The notes: generated from the sequence alone by a model not told the origin. 64,000 nucleotides of DNA from Streptomyces sp. CB01373 (GCF_002803075.1 NZ_NNBK01000011.1:311629-375628), one strand, 5' to 3'. Shown: positions 53,814 through 63,585, counted from the stretch's first letter. Numbers and translations are program-made.

Positions 53814-56338
53814 TGCTGCGCTATGCCCTGAAGTCGGTCCGTGCCCGCAAGGCCGGATTCCTCGGTGCCTTCCTCGCTCTGATGTGCGCGGCGGCCCTGA
53901 TCACCGCCTGCGGCACCCTCTTGGAGACGGGCCTGCGCGGGACTATCCGCACCGAGCGCTACGCCGCCACCCCCGTCGTGGTCTCGGCCGACCAGAGCGT
54001 CCACCAGACCACCGTCAAACACAAGAAGGGCAAGACCAAGATCAAGCACAAGGCGAAGCCCATCGCCGAGCGAGCCTGGCTTTCACAGAGTCTGGAAGGC
54101 ACCCTCGCACACGCCACAGGCGTCGCCCGCGTCGTGCCCGAACTTACCTTCCTCGCGGAGCCGTCGGCACCGGGCGAGACGGGCGGCCGTACTGCCTACG
54201 GGCATGCCTGGGACTCCGCCGCCCTTACGCCCTACAGGCTGACCGCGGGCAACGCGCCCAAGGCCGCGACCGACCTCGTCGTCGACTCCTGGCTCGCCGG
54301 GCGGGCCCACCTGAAGGTCGGCGACCGGCTCACCGTCCAGTCGACGCAGGCACCGCGCAGCTACCGCATTTCCGGAATCGCCACGCCTCCTAAGGACGTA
54401 CGGCACCAGACGTCGCTGTTCTTCTCCGCAGCGGAAGCACGCAGGCTGGCCGCGCACCCCGGGAAGGTCACCGCCTTCGGCGTGCTCCCCGACCGGGGCA
54501 CGGACACCGGACGGCTGCGCCAAGCCGTGGTGCAGGCGCTGCGCGGCACCAACGCGCAGGTCAGCAGCGGGGACGCCCGCGGGACCGCGGAGTTCCTGGA
54601 CGCCGCCGCGGCCCGCACCAAGCTGGTCAGCATCGGTGGTGCGATGGGCGGCACCTCGCTGCTCGTGGCGGTGCTCGTGGTCGTCGGCACCTTCGCGTTG
54701 ACCGTGCAGCAGCGGTACCGTGAACTCGCCCTGCTCCGCGCCATCGCCGCCGGCTCAGGACAGATCCGCAGTCTTCTGGGCCGTGAGGCGCTGATCGTCG
54801 GTGCGGTCGCCGGCATCGCAGGTGCCCTGCTCGGGCTGCCATTGGGCAGCTGGCTGCACAGCAGGTTCGTCGACGTGGGAGCTGTCCCGGCAACACTCCA
54901 GCACACCGTCAGCGTCTTCCCTGCGTTTGCCGGCGTCGCCGCGACTCTGGCCGGAGCCTGGGCCTCCGCCCGGGTCGCTTCCCGCCGGATCGCCCGGATC
55001 CGTCCGGCCGAGGCGCTCGCCGAGTCCCACACCGAGCCCGCGCGGCCTCCGTGGGGACGCGCCCTTGCCGGACTCCTGCTGCTGGCCGGCGGCACGGTCC
55101 TCGTCGTCCTGCTCGCCTCTCTGCACACCGAGCCCGCGTCGACACCCATTACTTTCTTGGCAGTTGTCGTCCTGTCCACCTCTGTCGCCCTGCTGGGGCC
55201 GCTCCTGGTGAAGGCGGCCACACTGCTCCTCGGCGGCCCGCTGCGACTGACCGGGCCGTGCAGCCGGCTGGCCACGGCCAACCTGCGCGGCAACGCCGCC
55301 CGTATGGCCTCCGTCGTCACCCCTCTCACCCTCCTCGTCGGCATGACCTGCACGGTCCTGTTCGTCCAGCCCACTCTCGGCAACGCCGCCCGCGCCCAGG
55401 CCCGCGAGGGCGTGCGCGCCGACTGGGTCGTCGTCTCGGCCGGACCGGGCGTCCCGGCCGAGACTGCACGGAAGTTCCGTGCGCACCACGACGTGGCCAC
55501 CGAAGTGGTGCGTACGACGGTCCGGGTCGGCCTCGACAAGTACGCGGCGCAAGGCGTCACCCCCGTCGGGCTCACCCGCACCTGGGACCCGGGCGTCACC
55601 GCAGGCTCGCTCGACCGGCTCACCGACGGCACCGTGGCCGTGAGCGAACTGGCTGCCGGCCGGCTTCACCTGAAGCCCGGCAGCACCCTGAAGCTCACGC
55701 TCGGCGACGGCACGCCCGCCACGCTGACCGTTGCCGCCGTCTACACCAAGGGGCTCGGCTTCGGAGACCTCACCTTCACGCACGACCTGGTCGCACGCCA
55801 CGTCGACAACCCCCTCGCCACCTCTGTCCTCGTCAGCACGCCCCGTACGCAGACGCAGATGTCGACCGCGCTCCGTGATTTCCCCGGCGTCCGTGTCGTC
55901 TCCCCACAGACCGCCGACCACCTCCAGGCAAAGCAGCAGCAGGCGAACGCGGAGGTCAACTACCTCGCCATGGGACTGGTCCTGGCCTTCACCGCCATCG
56001 CCGTCGTCAACACGCTCACCATGTCGGTCTCCGAACGAGTCCGTGAGTTCGCACTGCTCCGACTCGCGGGGGCCACACGCCGACAGGTGCTGCGCATGCT
56101 GCGCATCGAGGCGCTGTCGGTGCTGCTCCTCGCCACCGTGCTCGGCAGCGGCATCGCCCTCGCGGTCCTGACCGCGTTCAGCGTCGGCATGACCGGCCGC
56201 GCTGCCCCGGCCGTCGCTCCGCTGCTGTACGTCGCCGTCGTGGCCGTCGCCGGACTCCTCGCCCTCGTCGCCACCGCCCTGCCAGGACGCGCGGCACTCC
56301 GGGTGCGCGCGGTGACGGTGGCCACCGCCAAGGAGTAG
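53810..56338 (+). CDS. FtsX-like ABC transporter permease, large
   Basis: 842 residues, two tandem FtsX units. TM1 about residues 17-38, extracytoplasmic domain with a Lys-rich patch (HKKGKTKIKHKAK), TM2-4 (about 280-400), a central hydrophobic pair (about 420-490), second extracytoplasmic domain, and final three TMs (about 715-835, VREFALLRLAGATRRQVLRML). The companion ATPase normally between regulator and permease is missing here; it must be elsewhere or lost. Coupled to the ArsR-like regulator. Confidence 0.88.
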   Translation: MMLRYALKSVRARKAGFLGAFLALMCAAALITACGTLLETGLRGTIRTERYAATPVVVSADQSVHQTTVKHKKGKTKIKHKAKPIAERAWLSQSLEGTLAHATGVARVVPELTFLAEPSAPGETGGRTAYGHAWDSAALTPYRLTAGNAPKAATDLVVDSWLAGRAHLKVGDRLTVQSTQAPRSYRISGIATPPKDVRHQTSLFFSAAEARRLAAHPGKVTAFGVLPDRGTDTGRLRQAVVQALRGTNAQVSSGDARGTAEFLDAAAARTKLVSIGGAMGGTSLLVAVLVVVGTFALTVQQRYRELALLRAIAAGSGQIRSLLGREALIVGAVAGIAGALLGLPLGSWLHSRFVDVGAVPATLQHTVSVFPAFAGVAATLAGAWASARVASRRIARIRPAEALAESHTEPARPPWGRALAGLLLLAGGTVLVVLLASLHTEPASTPITFLAVVVLSTSVALLGPLLVKAATLLLGGPLRLTGPCSRLATANLRGNAARMASVVTPLTLLVGMTCTVLFVQPTLGNAARAQAREGVRADWVVVSAGPGVPAETARKFRAHHDVATEVVRTTVRVGLDKYAAQGVTPVGLTRTWDPGVTAGSLDRLTDGTVAVSELAAGRLHLKPGSTLKLTLGDGTPATLTVAAVYTKGLGFGDLTFTHDLVARHVDNPLATSVLVSTPRTQTQMSTALRDFPGVRVVSPQTADHLQAKQQQANAEVNYLAMGLVLAFTAIAVVNTLTMSVSERVREFALLRLAGATRRQVLRMLRIEALSVLLLATVLGSGIALAVLTAFSVGMTGRAAPAVAPLLYVAVVAVAGLLALVATALPGRAALRVRAVTVATAKE

Positions 56339-56345
56339 CGCCGGG

Positions 56346-56383
56346 AAGCTGACGGGCGGACACCGCACCCGCATGGTCAGCTT
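56346..56383 (+). terminator. Possible terminator after ABC permease
   Basis: AAGCTGAC (56346-56353) and GTCAGCTT (56376-56383) pair around a 22-base loop, just after the permease stop. Loop is long; moderate support. Confidence 0.4.
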
Positions 56384-56771
56384 GCGTGTCAGAGAACTCC
56401 CCTGCGAGCGCGGTCGCTTCCCGTGGCCACGCTTGCTCCCGGCGAGTGGCATGCCCTCGCCCCCGGCGGTCGCCACCTGCTCGTGGCGTTCGACTGACCC
56501 CGCAGAGTCCGCCCTCTCACAACGCAGGGGATCTTCCGGTTCCGCTCGGGGAGCTGTCCGCTCTCCTCTTCAGGCGGCCAACTGGTCCACCCCGCGAGCC
56601 GACCCGGGCGTCGGCGAACCTTCCCAGGCAGGCCGGCGGGAGCATGGATGGCGTCTGTGAACGCGGTTTGATGACCCACGTCAAGCATCTTTCGTAGACC
56701 TTTCGTGACCGCCTGGCACTTTGAGATGGATACCTCAGTCACACAGAAGCCTGGAATGGCCCCTCAGGTGG

Positions 56772-56796
56772 GCCCCTTCCCGGTTAAGGAAGGGGC
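56772..56796. terminator. Hairpin in interval before NACHT gene
   Basis: GCCCCTTCC / GGAAGGGGC, perfect 9-bp stem with a seven-base loop CGGTTAA, followed by TCGTTGGTGT. Which transcript it ends is unclear, since the nearest upstream gene stops 430 bp away. Confidence 0.6.
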
Positions 56797-57156
56797 TCGT
56801 TGGTGTCTTGTGGTGTGTGAACCCTTGAACCTGATGCTACGGAACTTGCGAAACCTCACAGACGAACCCTGAGCAACAGCTTTGTTCACGGGTTCAAAAC
56901 GGCTCGCTTCGCTCACCGCGCGCGACCCGGCCCCCGGCCGGGACTGCGCTTCTGTCTCCGCCCCGCTCCAGCCCGGCCAGCGCCCGCACCGCGATCAGCC
57001 GCCTGAAGCCAGAGAAGAGGTACGTAACTGAGACGGTCGGCTCAGCCCAAAGTCGCTCCGCCAACCATCAAATGGGACATAAAGGGCAATGGCCGCAAGA
57101 TGCAAATTTCGCTCTTTCGCCCTCCCTGATCTTCCGGCTAGGGCATACTCCCCGCT

Positions 57157-60100
57157 ATGCGCTTCGACCTCTACAACCTGGGTCCGAGAGAGTTCGAAAA
57201 CTTGACCCAGGCAATCACCTCTGCAGAACTCGGACCGTTCGTAACTCTCTTCGGTCCTGGGCCCGATGGAGGTCGAGAAGCCACGTTCGAGAGCAGCTCC
57301 CCCATTACGGGAGCGTCCTCCAGCGAATGGAACGGGCTTGGCGTCCTTCAGGCCAAGTACAAGGAGACGCCTGCGAGCCCGCGGGAAGAAGCTACTTGGC
57401 TAATCTCCGAAATCCGCAAAGAGTTCAAGCAATGGCGCACTTCGTCAAACCGGATCGAGCTTCCCGACTTTATCCTGTTCGCCACAAACGTCACGCTTTC
57501 GGCGGTCCCACGCACAGGAGGTGTTGATAGAGTTACGAAAGTAATGAGAGAGGAGTGTCGCCGGCTCGGTATTACCGGTTGGGCAGTGTGGCACTCAGAA
57601 AACATCCATCGCTTCCTCGAAATTCACGACGGGATTCGCACATCATATTCAGCCTGGATTCTACCTGGCGATATTTTGAACGCCATCTACAAAACGCTGA
57701 ATAACGATCGCACCGATGTTCCCAAAGCAATGCAATCGTTCCTGGCCCGTGAACTGGTCAAAGACCGGTATGCAAATCTTGACCAAGCCGGCGCTGCAGA
57801 TGATCGCACCGTTCCATTGGCCAGCGTATTTGTCGACCTCCCGATCGGAATGCGCAATGAGAATGGCCAGGAGTATGAGGCAAAATGCCTGAAGACCCTG
57901 ATTTCGGCGTGCGACCTCAAGCACTCAACTGAAGAACTCGATAATTTAGAAGATGGTCAGGGTCGCTTCAGCCCAAACCGCATGGTACTTGTGGGTGGCC
58001 CCGGGCAAGGAAAGAGCACGGTAAGTCAGTTCGTCTGTCAGCTCTACCGGGCCAATCTGGTCAAAGACACGACGTCTATGCGCAACCCTGAAGTCCGGTC
58101 CACGGTTACACAAATCACAGAGGAGGCTGATAAAGAAGACCTTTCTCCCAAGGCAAGGCGTTGGCCAATTCAAATTCCATTGACCAGACTCGCCGATCAG
58201 CTAGCAAAGGGAAAATGCAGGAACATTCTCGATTACATTGCCCAGAGAGTCAGTGAAACAGGAAGCTTTACGGTCAGTGCGGCAGACGTTAAGGATTGGC
58301 TCTCGGTCTTCCCGTGGCTGCTGATTCTCGATGGATTGGACGAAGTTCCTGGTTCCAGTAACAGGACTCAGGTTCTTGAACACGTCAATAATTTCCAGAT
58401 TGAAGCTGATGAATGCAATGCAGACCTCGTCATAGTTGCGACGACTCGTCCGCAAGGTTATACCGACGAGTTCTCCCCGAAGTATTTCAAGCACTACAGT
58501 CTGATTCCCCTGCAAACCGAAAATGCCCTGGGCTATGGTCTTAAGTTGGCGCATGCTCGGTACGGTACATCAGCAGACCGTGTTCCAGTCTTGATGTCCC
58601 GTCTGGAGCAGGCTGCAGCCGAGCCATCAACGGCGCACCTGATGGCGACGCCACTGCAGGTGACAATTATGGCGGTGTTGCTAGACAGAGTTGGGAAAGC
58701 ACCTAAAGATCGTTACACGCTCTTTGCGGACTACTACCGCGTGATTTATGAGCGTGAACTTGAAAAAGAAGGATCAGCGAGCAATCTCCTTCGGGACCAT
58801 GCCGCCGATATCAGCGCCATTCACGCAGACGTCGGGCTAATGCTGCAGACTCGCAGTGAGCGATCCGGGGAGACCGAATCCAGGCTGACGACTAGCGAAC
58901 TGAATGTGATCATTAAGGATCGGCTCGCTGAAGAGGGACACTGGGGCGACAGACTAGCGCAACTGACGGATTCGATTAGCAAGGCTGCCACTGATCGACT
59001 TGTCTTCCTCGTCCCCTCCAGAGAAGGTCAGGTTAGCTTCGAAATCCGCTCACTGCAAGAATTTTGGGCAGCCGATGCTTTGATGAATTGCGGGGAGGAA
59101 AAAATTCCCGCCCGGCTCCGCGAGATGTCTGTCAGTTCGCATTGGCGTAACGTTCTTCTGTTCGCCCTGGGCAGTATTTTCGCTAATCGACGAACCTTGC
59201 GGGACTCCGTTACACAGCTAGTCTCTGAACTCAATACCATCTCGGACTCGTTCGGATCCCTTCAACGTCGAGCGCTCACTGGATCGCGCCTTGCAGTCGA
59301 GATCCTCAATGACGGAATGGTGAGGGCACCACGCTATGAAAGAATTCTCGTAGAGCAAGCCCTAAAGCTGCTAAAGCTGCCGCCCTCAAGCCACATCAAG
59401 ATCTTGGCCGCATCTATTAGTGAGCAAAGCATGGAAATCGCTAGAGATTTCCTCTCTTCCGAGCTGGAGACCGGAATCATTCCCGAACGTGCCGTTCTCG
59501 ACTTCCTAGGTGCACGCTCCAGCAATGGCGACCGTTGGTGCGAAGGCAAGCTTGAGGAACTCTACAGAAGCGCGTCTCAGGATGACAGAAAGGAAATCTA
59601 CGAAGCTGGAATCGACGTTGATAACCCGACCATCGTGAACCTGGCCTCCGATTGCCTTGCCGATCCGAAGATCACCGCGTCTTCCGTTTTCCGCGGAGGC
59701 GTATCAAAATGGCGCTATGCCAGCATGAACGCTCGACCCTTCCCTTCTCAAGCTTGGGTGGCCCCCCTACTCAGCTACTTTGCACATAGACAAGTGCCGG
59801 TTCAGCGCCTGCATCTCGCTCCGGGCTTTCGGTTGAATATTGTCTCCGTGAACTTCCGCTCTGTCGAGCTTGATACCGTAATGTCGGCTGGGTTTCCAGC
59901 TGAACATTGGCTCAGTAAAATTCACAATTTCGGGCAGAACCCCAGCTGCGAGAGTCTGGCCGAGGTTGTAACTAGCATTTTGCCCGACAGGGAGAAATAC
60001 CCCGAAAGGGTAGCATCGTTCTTTCCGTGGATCATTTGGTACGCTCTTCAATTTGCGCAAGAGGTTGGCGAGCTGCAGAGAGCGGCTGACCTGATTGCAA

Positions 60101-61053
60101 GGGGAGAGCTTGGGGGGCCGAACGATTGGGAAACCCTTGAGGAATCTTGGTCAACTGAACGGCTTGATATTCTATTTCAAAACACTTTCGCCGGCTGGCG
60201 GACAGAACGCAAGCCCTTTGCCCCCCTAGCTTGCGCTCTTCATGGAGGCTCGTCAATCCGCCGAACTGCCGTGCACCGGGTTGGATCGACACAGGGCTTC
60301 GACTTGGGCGAGTTGGCTGATCTCGCCTTGAGGATTCCCGACAACGTCGCCCGTGAAAAGGTCTGCCTTTACATTGCAAACTCCGTGGCACATGGTCCAT
60401 ACGATAACTCTTCGGAGTTCCCTTTCACTGCACAGCAAATCGGAAAGTTGTACGAGGCTCTAGGTGTGGAGGGTCGCTTCCACAACTTTGATTGGCTCGA
60501 AGTAGCGCCGTTGAACCATGAGTGGCTCTCTGTACTGGACCGCATTGGGCGATCTCTTTTGATGGGGAATATCTGGGCGCCAGATGTTCCGGATCAGCTG
60601 AGGCATCAGTGGATGCAAAACTTCGATGCCTGGATCGGGCTGGGAGTGTTGGTTCTCTCGGACCCCACTCGGGACCTGTCACCTGATGAGAAGCGCAGAA
60701 TTAATCACGAATGGGAGAAGGTGCAGATTCACGGACCTTCAAGTGCAAGGCACGAACGCATCACGGCCATTTCCGTTTTGTACTCCCGACCGCCGCAGTC
60801 TGTTGACGAGGCAAATTCCATCCTCTCGCATGTGGTGCAAGCAATTGTTCTGAAAGAGATTGAATGTGCCGAGGTGCTTAGGCGTGCTATTTTGAATCAT
60901 TTCCCGCCGAGTCAAGAGTTCTTGTTGGGATTGCTGGATGCTTTGTGGGAGGATCTAGATCCTTACGACCAGGTGGTCTTCTATGAGCGCATTGTGCAGT
61001 TGCAAGCAAGTGCGCCTACCCGAATTTCATTCGAAAGAATGAGGCCCTGCTAG
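57157..61053 (+). CDS. NACHT-domain STAND NTPase with nuclease-like N terminus
   Basis: 1298 residues. N-terminal domain (1-160) shows the PD-(D/E)XK pattern: Glu14 (FEN), Asp37-Glu41 (GPDGGREATFE), Gln65-x-Lys67 (LQAKYK). NACHT ATPase follows: Walker A GGPGQGKST (about 280-288), Walker B LLILDGLDEVPG (388-399), sensor TTRPQGYTDEF, and a helical arm to about residue 600. The remaining 700 residues are helical, without a recognised repeat, and could be a ligand sensor. Base composition is lower in GC and codon use is relaxed compared with neighbours; residue 264 is a TTA codon. Likely an anti-phage defence protein gained by transfer. ATG at 57157. Confidence 0.82.
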   Translation: MRFDLYNLGPREFENLTQAITSAELGPFVTLFGPGPDGGREATFESSSPITGASSSEWNGLGVLQAKYKETPASPREEATWLISEIRKEFKQWRTSSNRIELPDFILFATNVTLSAVPRTGGVDRVTKVMREECRRLGITGWAVWHSENIHRFLEIHDGIRTSYSAWILPGDILNAIYKTLNNDRTDVPKAMQSFLARELVKDRYANLDQAGAADDRTVPLASVFVDLPIGMRNENGQEYEAKCLKTLISACDLKHSTEELDNLEDGQGRFSPNRMVLVGGPGQGKSTVSQFVCQLYRANLVKDTTSMRNPEVRSTVTQITEEADKEDLSPKARRWPIQIPLTRLADQLAKGKCRNILDYIAQRVSETGSFTVSAADVKDWLSVFPWLLILDGLDEVPGSSNRTQVLEHVNNFQIEADECNADLVIVATTRPQGYTDEFSPKYFKHYSLIPLQTENALGYGLKLAHARYGTSADRVPVLMSRLEQAAAEPSTAHLMATPLQVTIMAVLLDRVGKAPKDRYTLFADYYRVIYERELEKEGSASNLLRDHAADISAIHADVGLMLQTRSERSGETESRLTTSELNVIIKDRLAEEGHWGDRLAQLTDSISKAATDRLVFLVPSREGQVSFEIRSLQEFWAADALMNCGEEKIPARLREMSVSSHWRNVLLFALGSIFANRRTLRDSVTQLVSELNTISDSFGSLQRRALTGSRLAVEILNDGMVRAPRYERILVEQALKLLKLPPSSHIKILAASISEQSMEIARDFLSSELETGIIPERAVLDFLGARSSNGDRWCEGKLEELYRSASQDDRKEIYEAGIDVDNPTIVNLASDCLADPKITASSVFRGGVSKWRYASMNARPFPSQAWVAPLLSYFAHRQVPVQRLHLAPGFRLNIVSVNFRSVELDTVMSAGFPAEHWLSKIHNFGQNPSCESLAEVVTSILPDREKYPERVASFFPWIIWYALQFAQEVGELQRAADLIARGELGGPNDWETLEESWSTERLDILFQNTFAGWRTERKPFAPLACALHGGSSIRRTAVHRVGSTQGFDLGELADLALRIPDNVAREKVCLYIANSVAHGPYDNSSEFPFTAQQIGKLYEALGVEGRFHNFDWLEVAPLNHEWLSVLDRIGRSLLMGNIWAPDVPDQLRHQWMQNFDAWIGLGVLVLSDPTRDLSPDEKRRINHEWEKVQIHGPSSARHERITAISVLYSRPPQSVDEANSILSHVVQAIVLKEIECAEVLRRAILNHFPPSQEFLLGLLDALWEDLDPYDQVVFYERIVQLQASAPTRISFERMRPC

Positions 61054-61293
61054 GCAGTTTTCGACATCTGCGCAACACAGGGCTAGGTGCTTTGCTGATA
61101 GGAGTTTCGTTCGCCCAGCTCAGCACCCGAACGCGCCACAAATGATCGCGGCTTCCCAAGCTGAGGGCTCCTACTCTCGCTGAGACGGCCTTCTCCTGGG
61201 TACCGTCGTGGTCGTGTGTCCAGTGCACGTCGGGTTGGTCACCCGTAGGCGTGCTCCGGTTGATCGCGCGCGACTAGGGGAGCTGGTACGGGC

Positions 61294-62208
61294 ATGGCGG
61301 TTGACGCTGCTCGATCGGAAGAGGGGTTCACGTCGGCAGGGGCCAAGCGGGTGATGAGTGCCGCGTGCCGGGCTGTGGGGCTCGATGACAGGGGCGCGGA
61401 GTTGATCCGGCTCGGGGAGAACGCGTTGTTCCGGCTGGCCCCGGTGCCTGTAGTCGTGCGTGTGGCTCGTGGGCGGGAGTGGTTGACCACGGCTCGTAAA
61501 GAGGTCGCTGTCTCGCGGTGGTTGGCGGATGAGAGGTTTCCGGCTGCTCGGATCGTCGAGGACCTTGAGCAGCCGCTCGTGGTCGACGGTCACCCCGTGA
61601 CCTTCTGGCATCTGATCGTTGAGGGGGACCGGAAGGCGACGTATGGGGAGCTGGGGGCCACCCTTCGGGCTCTCCACGCTTTGACGGTGCCGGACGGGCT
61701 TGAGCTGCCCTCGTTCGATCCCTTCGACAAACAACAGCGCCGGCTTGACCGGGCCGTGATCCCGGAAGACGACAAGGTGTTCCTTCGGAAGCGTTGGCGC
61801 GAACTGCGGGACAAGTACGCCGAACTGCGCTTCGAGACGCCCAAGGGGCCGGTGCACGGTGACGCGCATGTGCAGAACCTCATGGTGGATGATCAGGGGC
61901 AGGTCATCCTGATCGACTTCGAAGCCTTCTGCTTCGATCACTCCGAGTGGGATCTCATGGTCACGGCCGTTGAACATCACAGCCTTGGGTGGCAGACCGA
62001 TGAACAGTACGCCGGCTTCGTGACCGCGTACGGGCGGGACCTGTATGACTGGCCTGGGTACGAGACGCTACGGGGGCTGCAAGAGTTCGGCATGACAACA
62101 TGGCTCATGCAGAACGTGCAGGAGGATGAGAGGACAGCGGCCGAGTACCGCCGGCGGATCGCTGGCCTGCGTAACGACGATGCTGCGCGCGACTGGAGGC
62201 CCTGGTAG
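61294..62208 (+). CDS. Aminoglycoside-phosphotransferase-like kinase
   Basis: 304 residues with the APH/choline-kinase fold: RLGENALFRLAPVPVVVRVAR (nucleotide loop), catalytic loop VHGDAHVQNLMV (HGDxHxxN) and metal Asp in ILIDFEAFCFDHSEWDLM. GTPase/kinase active-site residues are complete, but substrate binding regions do not match known resistance enzymes, so calling it a resistance gene is not warranted. ATG at 61294 with GGGGAG upstream. Convergent with the HTH/TPR regulator (three bases between stops). Confidence 0.85.
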   Translation: MAVDAARSEEGFTSAGAKRVMSAACRAVGLDDRGAELIRLGENALFRLAPVPVVVRVARGREWLTTARKEVAVSRWLADERFPAARIVEDLEQPLVVDGHPVTFWHLIVEGDRKATYGELGATLRALHALTVPDGLELPSFDPFDKQQRRLDRAVIPEDDKVFLRKRWRELRDKYAELRFETPKGPVHGDAHVQNLMVDDQGQVILIDFEAFCFDHSEWDLMVTAVEHHSLGWQTDEQYAGFVTAYGRDLYDWPGYETLRGLQEFGMTTWLMQNVQEDERTAAEYRRRIAGLRNDDAARDWRPW

Positions 62209-62211
62209 CTG

Positions 62212-63585
62212 CTACTCGTCGTCGTCCAGACGGGCAAGTGCGTCCCGCACCTGGTCGTTGAAGGAGGCCACGATCGGGTTCGCCGCGTGAGCGCTCACCT
62301 CGGCATGGAAGTCGGTGACGTAGCGCTGGAAGCGGGTGGACTGAAGGGAGTCGCCGCCGTCGACTGCGAGGCTCGCGGTAGTGACGGCGGCCTCCAGTTC
62401 GCCGTTCAGTAGCTGGCTCTGCGCAAGCACCATGCGGCAGAACCCGACGGTTCGAGCGTATTTCGGATCCGTGCTGTCCACGGCGCGCTGCGCCTGCTCG
62501 ACTGCTTCGTGGCGCATCTTGAGGTCGCGGAAACAGTGGCAGAGCTCGCCCATGAGTTCCGCGGAGTCGAAGTAGGCCAGCCATGTGGGGTCTTCGGTTG
62601 TGTCGGCGCGTTCGAAGTGACGTTCTGCCTCGTTCATGGCTCGGCCTGCCGCGATGCCGTCGCCTGCGTTGGACAGGGCGCGGGCCTCCATCGCCGAGTA
62701 GTTCGCCATGGCACGTGGGGTGGCGCGGCTCTTGGCGCCCTCGACTGCGGCGCGGGCCAGTTGGATCGCTTGGGTGTGGCGTCCGAGGTAGTTGGCTTGG
62801 TGGCTGAGGTTGCCGAGGATGCGGGCGCCGAACATGCGGTCGTCGATGACCTGGGTCAGGCGCAGAGTGGAGGTCAGGTAGCGATGGGCGAGCCGGTGGT
62901 TTCCGGTGTCGTACGCGGTCCATGCGAGCAGTTGCGAGACCTCTGCGGCGGCGCTGAATAACGCGGTGCCCGTCTTCTCGCTGTAGCTGGCGTCCAACAG
63001 CGGCAAGACCTCATGGCGGAAATAGTGGCGTAGGGCTTTGTGCCCGTGGCCTCCGCCGTACTTGAAGTCGAGTTGCATGAACATGCTGGCGGCGTCCCTG
63101 ATGGCGCGGACGTCGCGCATGCCGACTCGTTGGTGTGCGGGTCGGTCGGCCTGGATGCCGTCGGGGCGCGCGATCATCCACGACAGGACCGCTGAGCTGA
63201 GATCTCCATCTGCGATGGTCAGCTGATCGGCGGTTGGGGCTTCGGCGCGCTCATCGGCAAGGCTTCCGAGCACGGAGAGCGCCTCGGGCACCGTGCTGGG
63301 GTATCCGACCGGCTGAGGGGCCGCTGGCCGTGCGAGGTCGAAGAAGCCGAGATCGCCAGGGGTGATGCAGCGGCCCAGTTTGGCGCTGAGGACATCCGCC
63401 ATGATCACTGCTGCCTGCGGCTGGATGCCTGAACCCTCGCGCCATCGCTTCACGGAGACGTGTGTCGTTCCGAGGCTCACGCCGCGCTGCGCGGCGGCGT
63501 CCTGCATCCGCTTCGCCAGACCCTTGTTCGAGACCTTGGCTTCGTCCATGACGGCGATCAACTGCGCGTTCGGCTCTCGGCTCAT
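62212..63585 (-). CDS. HTH/TPR-repeat transcriptional regulator
   Basis: 457 residues. HTH-like N terminus (about 5-60: AQLIAVMDEAKVSNKGLAKR, GTTHVSVKRWREGSGIQP) and a helical TPR-like region (about 190-440; AQLARAAVEGAKSR-type repeats such as NYLGRHTQAIQLARAAVEGA and MRHEAVEQAQRAV). This layout is common in Streptomyces for regulators coupled to small secreted or kinase genes. ATG at 63585. Divergent from the partial gene at 63795, with palindromic sites between. Confidence 0.82.
   Translation of the reverse strand: MSREPNAQLIAVMDEAKVSNKGLAKRMQDAAAQRGVSLGTTHVSVKRWREGSGIQPQAAVIMADVLSAKLGRCITPGDLGFFDLARPAAPQPVGYPSTVPEALSVLGSLADERAEAPTADQLTIADGDLSSAVLSWMIARPDGIQADRPAHQRVGMRDVRAIRDAASMFMQLDFKYGGGHGHKALRHYFRHEVLPLLDASYSEKTGTALFSAAAEVSQLLAWTAYDTGNHRLAHRYLTSTLRLTQVIDDRMFGARILGNLSHQANYLGRHTQAIQLARAAVEGAKSRATPRAMANYSAMEARALSNAGDGIAAGRAMNEAERHFERADTTEDPTWLAYFDSAELMGELCHCFRDLKMRHEAVEQAQRAVDSTDPKYARTVGFCRMVLAQSQLLNGELEAAVTTASLAVDGGDSLQSTRFQRYVTDFHAEVSAHAANPIVASFNDQVRDALARLDDDE

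Larger units (their letters stand above)
56339..57156. other. 818-bp non-coding interval before the NACHT gene
   Basis: No gene is recognised. It holds a weak inverted repeat after the permease (56346-56383), a compact hairpin (56772-56796), and the inverted pair GAACCCTTGAAC (56819-56830) / GTTCACGGGTTC (56884-56895). From about 57060 the GC content falls, marking the start of the foreign-looking segment. No tRNA or attachment site was identified. Confidence 0.5.

Noticed and set aside
56339..57156. Attachment site or integrase remnant beside the NACHT gene
   Set aside because: Low-GC DNA suggests transfer, but no tRNA end, direct repeats flanking the island, or integrase-like sequence was seen in the window.
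61294..62208. Aminoglycoside resistance gene
   Set aside because: It has the APH catalytic motifs, but resembles the broad uncharacterised kinase group; nothing in sequence or context points to drug modification.
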